Assembly: GCA_002727695.1 (NCBI GenBank)
Contig: PBXT01000035.1
Span: 15,742-21,920, forward strand
Origin: Methanobacteriota archaeon
Lineage (GTDB): Archaea; Thermoplasmatota; Poseidoniia; Poseidoniales; Poseidoniaceae
Reading direction: 5' to 3'
Length of the DNA: 6,179 nucleotides
The notes under the pieces were generated by a model, which saw nothing but the letters and a program-made list of their open reading frames with translations, made no database searches and had not been told where the DNA came from. Shown piece by piece: positions 1-6,179 of the stretch. The translations under genes were made by a program, and so were the position numbers. The first letter of the stretch is position 1. Every line of letters begins with the position of its first letter.

Positions 1-195
1 AGACTTGCATGTTATGCACCTACAACTTCCCAACTCGAGGCTTGCTGGAAAGCTTGTGAAGAAGCAGGTTTGGTAGTAGAATGGGCTGGTGAGTTGATGG
101 AAAGACAGTGGGGTCTGACTTCGAAGGGAGGAATGAGGCCTGTGAATGGCCCCTTCGGCCATACTGCGTTCCTTTTGGTTGCGCAAAAGAGATAA
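1..195 (+). CDS. trmI: tRNA (adenine-N1)-methyltransferase, TrmI family, C-terminal part only
   Basis: Frame 1 is open from the left edge to TAA at 193-195 and gives the last 64 residues of a protein. The visible part starts with YAPTTSQLEACWKACEEAG, which matches the TrmI/TRMT61A segment 'y-P-t-x-Q-v-x-x-x-x-x-a-l-x-x-x-G'. It ends with RPVNGPFGHTAFLLVAQKR, matching the family's C-terminal strand, whose signature is RP...GHT(G/A)(F/Y)L followed by a basic end. In the family this segment closes the Rossmann-fold catalytic domain. The enzyme transfers a methyl group from S-adenosylmethionine to N1 of adenine 58 in the T-loop of tRNA; archaeal members can also modify A57. The SAM-binding motifs and the start lie outside the window. 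It is convergent with the large surface-protein gene, and the two stop codons are directly adjacent. The family call is firm for such a short piece, but the exact target base cannot be read from it. Confidence 0.8.
   Translation, partial: RLACYAPTTSQLEACWKACEEAGLVVEWAGELMERQWGLTSKGGMRPVNGPFGHTAFLLVAQKR
146..162 (-). other. GC-rich inverted repeat inside the trmI 3' end, downstream of the surface-protein gene
   Basis: Perfect 6-bp stem with a 5-base loop: ATGGCC CCTTC GGCCAT. It lies in the trmI coding region, where it encodes N-G-P-F-G-H, and 34 bases beyond the stop of the minus-strand surface-protein gene. It would therefore fall in that gene's 3' untranslated RNA. No T-run follows it on the minus strand. 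On the plus strand a T-rich stretch (TTCCTTTTGGTT, 169-180) follows. A role as a 3'-end or processing structure is possible, but the conserved TrmI protein sequence could also produce it by chance. Confidence 0.3.
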
Positions 196-3100
196 TTACT
201 CAACGACCCTGATTCTAGTTTCACATTTTGGACATGTGAATCTGAACGGTGGTTCACTTCCTTCGGGAACTCCAAGCCTTGCTTCGCAAGATGTACAAGT
301 GACCTTATTGTATTCATCAATTCTAACTTCATTTGGACCAAGTGGGATTTCTTCTTCCTCCTCTTCTTCCAGTACATCTGCGGGCTTTCTGAACAGGCGA
401 ATATACATCAGTAGAATCAATGCTAAAGCCCAACCTGATGCGAACATGATGATTGAATTGCGATTGTCGAGTTCAATCAATCCCAAATCCATGCCTTGAG
501 GAGGCAAGTCAGGGCCTGCGACATCCACCTTTAGTTCAGGCGATTTATCGGTTACGGTTTGACCCAATATTTCGCTTCTCGCCTCAACTGTGATAGAAGC
601 CTCAAATCCGTCTAGATTGATTGGAGTTAGCATTATTTTGAAGTCCTGACAACCCTTACTCGCAAGACTGAATGTTGAATTAATCCCAGTCTCTCCTGCT
701 CTGAAGAATACAACATCCATCTGAGGTTCATTCTTGCCACTCAAATCCAAACTACCCTCAACAAATGTATTAGCTTCGTTACAAATAGTCAGAGAAACAG
801 TGTGCTGGTCTGAACTTTCATCGAATATCAAATTGTTCTTGTCGAATACAAATGAAATCACTTCATCATTCCAAGATGGCTCCACATTGTACGCTTCACT
901 GAATGTAACCATCATGTCGGAACGTGCGGCAGAGGTTAATCTGAATGTCAGAACCTTTGTCCCGGCAGTTTCTCCTTCAGCAACCATACAGGACCATGAT
1001 ATTGGAATGGAAGACATGCTAGGAGAAAGGAAGACTTCTGCATCGTCTAAGTTACAATCCATTTCAACGGTGTTGATACGCATGGTGTCGTTTGCAGTCC
1101 CTAGGTTGGTTACGATAACATTCCCGTAAATCATCTCCCCAGGTTTAGCTTCAACACTGTCGCTCATTACAGTGATTAATCCATTTGCGATTTGTGGAAT
1201 AACTGAGATAGAGATAGAATCAGTAATCGTTGAATCATCAGTGCTTGTGACTGTTATTGTTAGATCAACTCCAGTTGTTGGAGCGCCACTAGCAATTTCT
1301 CTAGCTGTAATTGTTATACTGCCTGATTGCCCGGATTCCAAACTCAATGAAAGCGTATCAACACTAATTGTGAACCAATCACTCACAGCACTGTTGTTAA
1401 TGTCAGCTACGAATGTTTCAGTTGATGTACCCAAGTTGGTTACCATCAGTGTTAGACTCGAATCACCCAAAGGCGATGCGATTATTCTGTCTTCGCTAGA
1501 GTCAACCATCACTTCATGTCTGTCTGCAACCTGAAGGTCAATTGTCAATTGAGTGGATGTCCAGCCTCCATCAAAGGTTATTGTGAAAGTATCACTCATT
1601 GGTTGCAGTCCCGCAGAAGCCACTAACTCTAGTTCGATATCGGTAGAATAGCCTGCTTCAAGTGAAACATCTTCAAGGCCATTTGCTACAGTAATTCCAT
1701 TCGGAAGGCCGCTGAGTGTAGCACTCAAATCAAGGTCCTTTGTCCCGTCATTGGAAATGTTGAGAATGATGGAAGAGTTCTGTCCGGGAACGATAACTAT
1801 TCGATTTTCAGCAGGCCCAGTCATCGATAGTTCGGCATATTCTTTCACTTCGAAAACACCGCTATCGTTCACTGAGTTGCTGCCGCTGTTGGTAGATGAC
1901 ATTGTGAAATCAAGAGTAATATTGCCTACCAAATACGAATCGACTACAACTTCCATGACAACGTATTGAGATTCACCTCTGTCAAGTGTAACGGGTGACG
2001 GATTGGTAAATGTGACCCCTTCATCATCGATTCCGATCAAGGAAATGGTATCTTGTTCAGTACCCTCATTGCTGATGACAACATTGAAAGTTTCAGACGT
2101 GTCAACATCTAGTTTTATCGAGGTAGGAATGACCATCGAGAGACCCCAAGATTCGCCAACAGTTACAGTGAAAGCATAATTTTCGGAAACAGAAGTATCT
2201 TGGTTGAGGGTGCCGTGTAGAGAAATTAAACATTCATCATTAACGTGAGTATTGACTCCTGCAGTAATGAGAATGTCAATTTCATAGGTGTCGTCCTCCA
2301 TGATTTGGGTTTCCAAATCACTCAAATGCGCAGAGCAATCTCCCGAATCAACCATTGTTTGCCACGTCCAATTACCATCTGCAGATGAGAGACTGGTTAT
2401 CTCCACTGTGGATGTTACATTTTCCCCCGGCAATAAGGTCTGGTCGATCGAATGTGAAAATGACAAATCATGAACAGCTGTGACTTCAATGACCATAGTT
2501 GAGTTTACGGAGAAGTTACCAAACACGCTGGCAGCATACAAATTGTAACCGTAAAACCCAGGATTAGCATCGGTTGGTATCGATATGTGTAAAGTTGCAT
2601 ACCTCGATTCACTAGGCACCATCAGGTCGACAGTATCGTCCAAGAATCGAACGTCCCATGTGGGGTTAGATTTGCTCAAGATCCCGTTTGTGGAGTTTCC
2701 TGTATTGTTCCCCCCGGTGCTGTTTCCGCCAGTATTGTTTCCTCCGGTGTTATTCCCAGTGTTGTTACCGCCTGTGTTGTTGCCACCAGTATTGTTTCCT
2801 CCGGTGTTATTCCCAGTGTTGTTACCGCCTGTGTTGTTCCCACCGGTGTTATTGCCAGTGTTGTTCTCACCAGTGTTGTTACCGGCGGTATTGTTTTCTC
2901 CGGTGTTATTTCCAGTGTTGTTACCTCCAGTGTTGTTTCCAACAGAAGTCCAGTTTGCCCAGAATGCAACCAAGTCGGGTGTTTGGCCCACTGAAAGAAG
3001 TATTGTATCGTTCACGTTACCGTTGTTTGACACCATTATTGAGACATTAGTTTCATCACCTGGTGCCATTTCAACTAGTCCGTTGTCGCCTGCATTCGAT

Positions 3101-3525
3101 GTGTCGATTGCAGGTAAGTACTGTGGCAAGACTGTGAGTTGGACCCCAATTGTGCTTGATATGTTTGCATCGGGTTCAGTCACAGTAATCGTGAGAGTGC
3201 CAGAATTACTTGGGAGTGCAGAAGTGGACAGTCTGATAGCTATGTCTGTTGTAGCACTCAGAGTTGGAATCACTCCAGTTACATTTGAATCGGCTGGGGT
3301 AACTTCCCAAACTGTATCAAAACCAGAAACCGAGATTGAATATGTTTCAATTGATGAACCGTTATTGCTAATGGTCAAAGTGATGTTAGTCGCTTCACCT
3401 GGCGACAAAATCACGTGATTTACATCGGTTGAAAGTGTGATGCTAGGGTGAGCACTAGCCATTGGAACCAATGGTGCAATAGCCATAATCATGACCAAAA
3501 TGAGTGCATCTACTCTGCGCGACAT
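196..3525 (-). CDS. Large secreted, membrane-anchored protein with tandem Ig-like domains, Asn/Thr/Gly repeat and cytoplasmic zinc ribbon
   Basis: An 1109-residue protein of unknown specific function. ATG at 3525 gives a good signal peptide: basic MSRR, a hydrophobic core at residues 7-21, and a likely cut after ASA at 23-25. About eight Ig-like (CARDB/NEW3-like) units follow, each marked by PGE/PGD-x-x-N then SN(N/E/D)GT or TNLGT. Anchor motifs lie near residues 42, 155, 366, 475, 580, 686, 795 and 905. Residues 197-280 are an NNTG(G) array. Cysteine pairs 397/432, 824/846 and 915/959 each sit within one unit and may be disulfides. One membrane helix (about 1024-1042) is followed by YIRLFRK, seven glutamates (1053-1059) and a C-terminal CxxC-17-CxxC zinc ribbon (C1077, C1080, C1098, C1101). 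Topology is therefore outside, helix, inside. It lies 57 bp after metK, with no clear Shine-Dalgarno or TATA box. N-glycosylation sequons are abundant. A surface or adhesion role is inference. Confidence 0.85.
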   Translation of the reverse strand: MSRRVDALILVMIMAIAPLVPMASAHPSITLSTDVNHVILSPGEATNITLTISNNGSSIETYSISVSGFDTVWEVTPADSNVTGVIPTLSATTDIAIRLSTSALPSNSGTLTITVTEPDANISSTIGVQLTVLPQYLPAIDTSNAGDNGLVEMAPGDETNVSIMVSNNGNVNDTILLSVGQTPDLVAFWANWTSVGNNTGGNNTGNNTGENNTAGNNTGENNTGNNTGGNNTGGNNTGNNTGGNNTGGNNTGGNNTGNNTGGNNTGGNSTGGNNTGNSTNGILSKSNPTWDVRFLDDTVDLMVPSESRYATLHISIPTDANPGFYGYNLYAASVFGNFSVNSTMVIEVTAVHDLSFSHSIDQTLLPGENVTSTVEITSLSSADGNWTWQTMVDSGDCSAHLSDLETQIMEDDTYEIDILITAGVNTHVNDECLISLHGTLNQDTSVSENYAFTVTVGESWGLSMVIPTSIKLDVDTSETFNVVISNEGTEQDTISLIGIDDEGVTFTNPSPVTLDRGESQYVVMEVVVDSYLVGNITLDFTMSSTNSGSNSVNDSGVFEVKEYAELSMTGPAENRIVIVPGQNSSIILNISNDGTKDLDLSATLSGLPNGITVANGLEDVSLEAGYSTDIELELVASAGLQPMSDTFTITFDGGWTSTQLTIDLQVADRHEVMVDSSEDRIIASPLGDSSLTLMVTNLGTSTETFVADINNSAVSDWFTISVDTLSLSLESGQSGSITITAREIASGAPTTGVDLTITVTSTDDSTITDSISISVIPQIANGLITVMSDSVEAKPGEMIYGNVIVTNLGTANDTMRINTVEMDCNLDDAEVFLSPSMSSIPISWSCMVAEGETAGTKVLTFRLTSAARSDMMVTFSEAYNVEPSWNDEVISFVFDKNNLIFDESSDQHTVSLTICNEANTFVEGSLDLSGKNEPQMDVVFFRAGETGINSTFSLASKGCQDFKIMLTPINLDGFEASITVEARSEILGQTVTDKSPELKVDVAGPDLPPQGMDLGLIELDNRNSIIMFASGWALALILLMYIRLFRKPADVLEEEEEEEIPLGPNEVRIDEYNKVTCTSCEARLGVPEGSEPPFRFTCPKCETRIRVVE
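2686..2937 (-). repeat. In-frame Asn-Asn-Thr-Gly(-Gly) repeat array, 18 units
   Basis: Residues 197-280 of the surface protein are 18 consecutive units of 4 or 5 residues: NNTG, NNTGG, NNTGE, NNTAG and NSTGG variants. Each unit holds one N-x-T sequon, so the array could carry up to 18 N-linked glycans in 84 residues. Four-residue units recur at regular places, giving a 19-residue higher-order period (5+4+5+5) broken once by a 14-residue step. The plus strand reads as GTT/GTTG-rich sequence, and open frames on that strand across the array (with VLFPPV-type repeats) are only its shadow. Confidence 0.95.
2731..2844 (-). repeat. Near-identical 57-bp tandem duplication within the NNTG array
   Basis: Bases 2731-2787 and 2788-2844 are direct copies of 57 bases with one difference: G at 2782 against C at 2839. 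On the coding strand this is a silent GGC/GGG glycine change. Each copy encodes 19 residues (5+4+5+5 units). Flanking repeat units use more varied codons, so this pair looks like the most recent expansion step by slippage or unequal exchange. Confidence 0.92.
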
Positions 3526-3559
3526 GGTTATTGCGATTCAATACTGACTTTTCATCCAA

Positions 3560-3576
3560 TCGGCCCTAAGGGCCGA
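3560..3576 (-). terminator. Perfect GC-rich hairpin just after the metK stop codon
   Basis: A 7-bp perfect stem with a 3-base loop, TCGGCCC TAA GGGCCGA on the plus strand. It begins six bases past the metK stop and lies between metK and the co-directional surface-protein gene. On the minus strand it is followed by TTGGATGAAAAG, which is not a T-tract, so it does not fit a classic intrinsic terminator. It may mark a 3' end, an RNA processing point, or partial attenuation between the two genes. The structure is seen directly; the function is inferred. Confidence 0.4.
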
Positions 3577-3582
3577 CATGAA

Positions 3583-4812
3583 TTAGTTCTGAAGAGAATC
3601 GATTTTTGCCTGAATGAGTTTTTCCCACGGGAATTCGCCATCAATGCCCGGAGTTCTACCAAAGTGACCGCCTGCAGCAGTACTGGAGTAGATTGGTCGC
3701 AACAAATCAAGATCATTTGCGATTGCCTTTGGAGTGAAATCGAATACTTCTTTGACTTTTGCAGTTAACTCAGAATCGGTAAACGAGGATGTGCCAAACG
3801 ATTCTGCACGAACACTCACCGGTTTTGCAACACCAATGACATAGGATAACTGGATTTCACATTTAGTTGCCAACCCCGATGCAACAACGTGCTTCGCTGC
3901 CCATCTTGCGGCATATGCAGCTGATCTGTCTACCTTTGAAGGGTCCTTGCCGGAGAATGCGCCTCCTCCGTGTCGCCCCATTCCTCCATATGTGTCGACG
4001 ATAATTTTCCTACCAGTCAATCCTGCGTCTGCGTAAGGACCCCCGGGGTCTGCGAATCTACCAGTGCCATTAACTACCAAATTATATGGCTCCTGAATCA
4101 GATTTTCGGGGATTGCATGTTCGACAACATGCTTCCTGATTTCCTTGCGTACGAATGCCAACTCTTCCTCTTCAGAACCTCCAAATTGGTCCTTCAGATT
4201 TTTATCGTGTTGGATTGCAATAACGATTGTGTGAATCCGCTTTGGAACTCCGTCATCATACTCGATTGTGACTTGGCTTTTTGCATCAGGTCTAGCCCAT
4301 GGCAGTGTGCCATCCATTCGTGCATTGGTCATTCTTCGTGTCAATCTTTGCGAAAGAGCAGCAGCGAGTGGGAAAAATCTACCTTGAAGATCATCAAATT
4401 CTTCGGTTTCCATACATGCATAGCCGAACATTATTCCTTGGTCTCCAGCACCTTGTTCTGATGTGTTGACTCCTTGGCTAATATTTGCAGCCTGTGCTGT
4501 GATTTTTTGAATCACTTCACACCTTTCTTCGGTTGTGGTGTCAAACCCGATGTCGTGAGAATCATAACCGATTTCTGCTGCGGTTCTACGAGCAATATCC
4601 TCGTAGTTAGGATGCTCTCCGGAGAGCGTTACCTCACCTGCAAGAAGAATTATTCCTCTTTCCTTTCCGCCTTTTACACTTGTTTCGACAGCAACTCTTG
4701 CGTTCCTGTCAACCGCTAAACAAGCGTCAACTATGGCATCACTAATCGCATCACACAACTTGTCTGGATGTCCAGAGGCTACGCTCTCAGACGTGAAAAG
4801 TTCCTCTGCCAT
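3583..4812 (-). CDS. metK: S-adenosylmethionine synthetase (methionine adenosyltransferase), bacterial-type MetK
   Basis: A 409-residue enzyme that makes S-adenosylmethionine from ATP and L-methionine, releasing phosphate and pyrophosphate; cytoplasmic. Family signatures are intact: TSESVASGHPDKLCDAISDA at 7-26 (catalytic His15 and Asp17 in GHPDK), GAGDQGIMFGYA at 121-132, TGRKIIVDTYGG at 266-277, and the phosphate loop GGGAFSGKDPSKVDRS at 282-297 with its conserved lysines. This is the MetK family typical of bacteria and eukaryotes, not the divergent archaeal MAT family. It is somewhat longer than the usual 380-400 residues, mostly from small loop insertions. I chose ATG at 4812, which gives the standard MAEELFTSESV beginning; an in-frame TTG at 4842 would add ten residues unlike the family. 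No Shine-Dalgarno is well placed: a GAGG lies about 20 bases upstream. It is divergent from aspS and is followed by a hairpin, then the surface-protein gene. Confidence 0.96.
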   Translation of the reverse strand: MAEELFTSESVASGHPDKLCDAISDAIVDACLAVDRNARVAVETSVKGGKERGIILLAGEVTLSGEHPNYEDIARRTAAEIGYDSHDIGFDTTTEERCEVIQKITAQAANISQGVNTSEQGAGDQGIMFGYACMETEEFDDLQGRFFPLAAALSQRLTRRMTNARMDGTLPWARPDAKSQVTIEYDDGVPKRIHTIVIAIQHDKNLKDQFGGSEEEELAFVRKEIRKHVVEHAIPENLIQEPYNLVVNGTGRFADPGGPYADAGLTGRKIIVDTYGGMGRHGGGAFSGKDPSKVDRSAAYAARWAAKHVVASGLATKCEIQLSYVIGVAKPVSVRAESFGTSSFTDSELTAKVKEVFDFTPKAIANDLDLLRPIYSSTAAGGHFGRTPGIDGEFPWEKLIQAKIDSLQN

Positions 4813-4896
4813 AATTAAACGGCCATTATTATCCTCTATCAAATCTATGTTTTGGTCAGCGATGACTTCATGTTCGAAAGTGTCACGCCCTCACAC
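4813..4896. promoter_or_regulatory. Divergent metK/aspS intergenic region, presumed to hold both promoters
   Basis: The 84 bases between the metK ATG and the chosen aspS ATG (57 if aspS starts at 4870) must contain the start signals of both genes. The first 40 bases are A/T-rich. ATTATTAT at 4825-4832 is a candidate TATA-like element for aspS, and the minus-strand reading of 4840-4852 (ACATAGATTT) is a weak candidate for metK. Neither is a good match to an archaeal TATA box, and no BRE is obvious. The assignment rests mainly on gene arrangement. Confidence 0.4.
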
Positions 4897-6179
4897 ATGG
4901 CGCAAGACACAGTTTGGCATCCAACCGCTTTTCGAACACACACTCTCGGACAAATTCAGAGCGATGGAGCAAGCCTTGTAGGTAGTGAAGTAACCATTTG
5001 TGGCTACATGGAAGCAAACCGCGGCAAAGGCAAAATCTGTTTCATGGATGTTAGAGATGGAACTGGCAAAGTTCAGGTTTTCTTGAAGCAAGGTGGAATC
5101 AGCGATGATGAATTAGCTACAGCACAGGGTCTTTCTCGCGAATCTACAGTCCAGATTGTGGGTGAAGTAGCTCAAAAGCGCCCACCTAAGGTTGCTGAAG
5201 GAGAACCAGTTCCACCACCTTCCTACGAAGTGGTAGCATCCAAATTTGTAGTTCTTGCACAGGCAGAAACTCCCCTGCCTCTGGGAGTGACAGACACTGT
5301 TTCTATCGGTCTTGATACTCGTCTCGACAACCGATTTTTGGATTTGAGAAGGGCACACGTTAACGCAATGTTCACTCTAAGAGCAAAAGTTCTACAGTAT
5401 GGTAGAGAGCATCTAATTACTGAAGGATTTAAGGAAATCAACTCTCCAAAAATCATTGCATCTGCATCAGAAGGTGGAACCAATTTATTCCCAATGATGT
5501 ATTTCGATACTCCTGCATTCCTATCCCAGAGTCCACAATTGTACAAGCAGTTGACTGTTCTTGGAGGAATGGAAAGGGTATTCGAAATCGGTCCTGCATT
5601 CCGTGCTGAGAAGCACGATACTTACAGACACCTGAACGAATTCATTTCTTTCGATATTGAAGGAGCATGGATGAATGATGATGATGTCATGTGTGTTCAA
5701 GAAAGAATGATTCATCATATCTGGAAGACGGTTGCAGAAAATGACCAAGACCAAATCGCCATCATCAACGAATACCGAGCGAGTCAAGGAGACGAACCAA
5801 TTTCTGTGGAAGTCCCCAGCCTGCCCTTCCCAAGGATTGAGTATTGCGACGCTATCAAAATGATTCAAGATGCGGGTGTTGAAATCACCTGGGGGGATGA
5901 CATCGAGTCATCCCATTGTGACATTATTGCGGCGAAGTATCCCGGATTCCACTTCCTGCCTCGTTGGCCAATGTCGATGAAACCATTCTACATTCATCAT
6001 GTGCCTGGGGAACTTGGCTCAACTGGCGAGCAATTGTCTAGAGGATTTGATCTGAATTATGGTAGAGACGAAATGACGAGTGGTGGACAGAGAGAACACA
6101 ATGTTGACGTTCTAGAACAGAACTTGAGAAACATGGAATTGGACCCTGCGGATTTCACATTCTACACAGATGGTTTCCG
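4897..6179 (+). CDS. aspS: Aspartyl-tRNA synthetase, archaeal/eukaryote-like class IIb, 3' truncated by the window edge
   Basis: 427 residues are visible of an enzyme that attaches aspartate to tRNA in the cytoplasm. The N-terminal OB-fold anticodon-binding domain covers about residues 13-120: FRTHTLGQI, then GYMEANRGKGKICFMDVRDG, ending at AETPLPLG. The class II catalytic core follows. It has motif 1 around INSPKIIASASEGGTNLFPM (182-200), SQSPQLYKQ, motif 2 FEIGPAFRAEKHDTYRHLNE (229-248, Arg236), and SGGQREH (395-401). The frame is open at the right edge after FTFYTDGF. The expected motif 3 end (GMPPHGGFGLG...R) is missing because of the window boundary, about 40 residues. Start: ATG at 4897 leaves 12 residues before the conserved RTH. 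ATG at 4870 is also in frame and would add MFESVTPSH; archaeal relatives begin close to RTH, so the shorter form is preferred. Neither start has a Shine-Dalgarno. The gene is divergent from metK. Confidence 0.95.
   Translation, partial: MAQDTVWHPTAFRTHTLGQIQSDGASLVGSEVTICGYMEANRGKGKICFMDVRDGTGKVQVFLKQGGISDDELATAQGLSRESTVQIVGEVAQKRPPKVAEGEPVPPPSYEVVASKFVVLAQAETPLPLGVTDTVSIGLDTRLDNRFLDLRRAHVNAMFTLRAKVLQYGREHLITEGFKEINSPKIIASASEGGTNLFPMMYFDTPAFLSQSPQLYKQLTVLGGMERVFEIGPAFRAEKHDTYRHLNEFISFDIEGAWMNDDDVMCVQERMIHHIWKTVAENDQDQIAIINEYRASQGDEPISVEVPSLPFPRIEYCDAIKMIQDAGVEITWGDDIESSHCDIIAAKYPGFHFLPRWPMSMKPFYIHHVPGELGSTGEQLSRGFDLNYGRDEMTSGGQREHNVDVLEQNLRNMELDPADFTFYTDGF

Noticed and set aside
2686..2937. 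Possible CRISPR array or DNA-level regulatory repeat
   Set aside because: Units are 12-15 bases, contiguous without spacers and strictly in frame with a long coding sequence, so this is a protein repeat.
2688..3050. Cysteine-rich open frame on the plus strand (CCYRLCC-type repeats)
   Set aside because: Another frame across the same repeat DNA; its cysteine and tyrosine pattern is set by the GTT/GTG-rich repeat, not by a real cysteine-rich peptide.
2585..3418. 277-codon open frame on the plus strand with repeated VLFPPV units
   Set aside because: It is antisense to the NNTG array and the Ig-like units. The repeat comes from the coding-strand repeat, and there is no signal peptide, domain or start signal of its own.
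3538..3579. 13-codon frame (ATG to TGA) on the minus strand between metK and the surface-protein gene, spanning the hairpin
   Set aside because: It could be imagined as a leader peptide, but it has no ribosome binding site, no run of regulatory codons and no known counterpart; chance is the simplest explanation.
4813..4842. TTG start at 4842 for metK
   Set aside because: It would add ten residues unlike any MetK beginning and consume much of the divergent promoter region; ATG at 4812 gives the standard family N-terminus.
5113..5868. Three minus-strand open frames of 81 to 115 codons
   Set aside because: All are antisense to the well-conserved AspRS catalytic and anticodon-binding domains, which explain the sequence fully.

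Overview
The window reads as a piece of an archaeal chromosome, most plausibly a marine planktonic Thermoplasmatota (Marine Group II, Poseidoniales, or a close relative). This rests on gene character only. The aspartyl-tRNA synthetase and tRNA m1A methyltransferase tail look archaeal/eukaryote-like. They sit beside a bacterial-type S-adenosylmethionine synthetase and a large secreted, membrane-anchored protein of tandem Ig-like domains with a cytoplasmic zinc ribbon. No good Shine-Dalgarno sequence precedes any of the three visible starts. The lineage is an inference and could be tested with the AspRS or MetK sequence.

Layout, left to right: (1) 1-195, + strand, the last 64 residues of a TrmI-type tRNA (adenine-N1)-methyltransferase. 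(2) 196-3525, - strand, an 1109-residue surface protein whose stop codon directly abuts the trmI stop; it carries an 84-residue Asn/Thr/Gly repeat. (3) 3526-3582, a short gap with a perfect GC-rich hairpin. (4) 3583-4812, - strand, metK, complete. (5) 4813-4896, a short A/T-rich divergent intergenic region. (6) 4897 to the right edge, + strand, aspS, complete at the 5' end and cut off about 40 residues before its expected C-terminus. There is no intergenic stretch over 300 bases. I see no tRNA, rRNA, CRISPR array, insertion sequence or attachment site.

Three of the four genes are housekeeping: MetK makes the S-adenosylmethionine that methyltransferases such as TrmI use, and AspRS charges tRNA. 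This may be thematic proximity (methylation and tRNA biology) rather than an operon, because the strands alternate. metK and the surface-protein gene are the only co-directional pair (57 bp apart) and might be read together, although a hairpin lies between them. The surface protein is the accessory part of the window. Its eight or so Ig-like repeats, likely disulfides, dense N-glycosylation sequons and recent repeat expansion suggest a glycosylated cell-surface protein of unknown ligand. I do not find evidence for a new multi-gene system here; the best leads are the architecture and repeat evolution of that protein.
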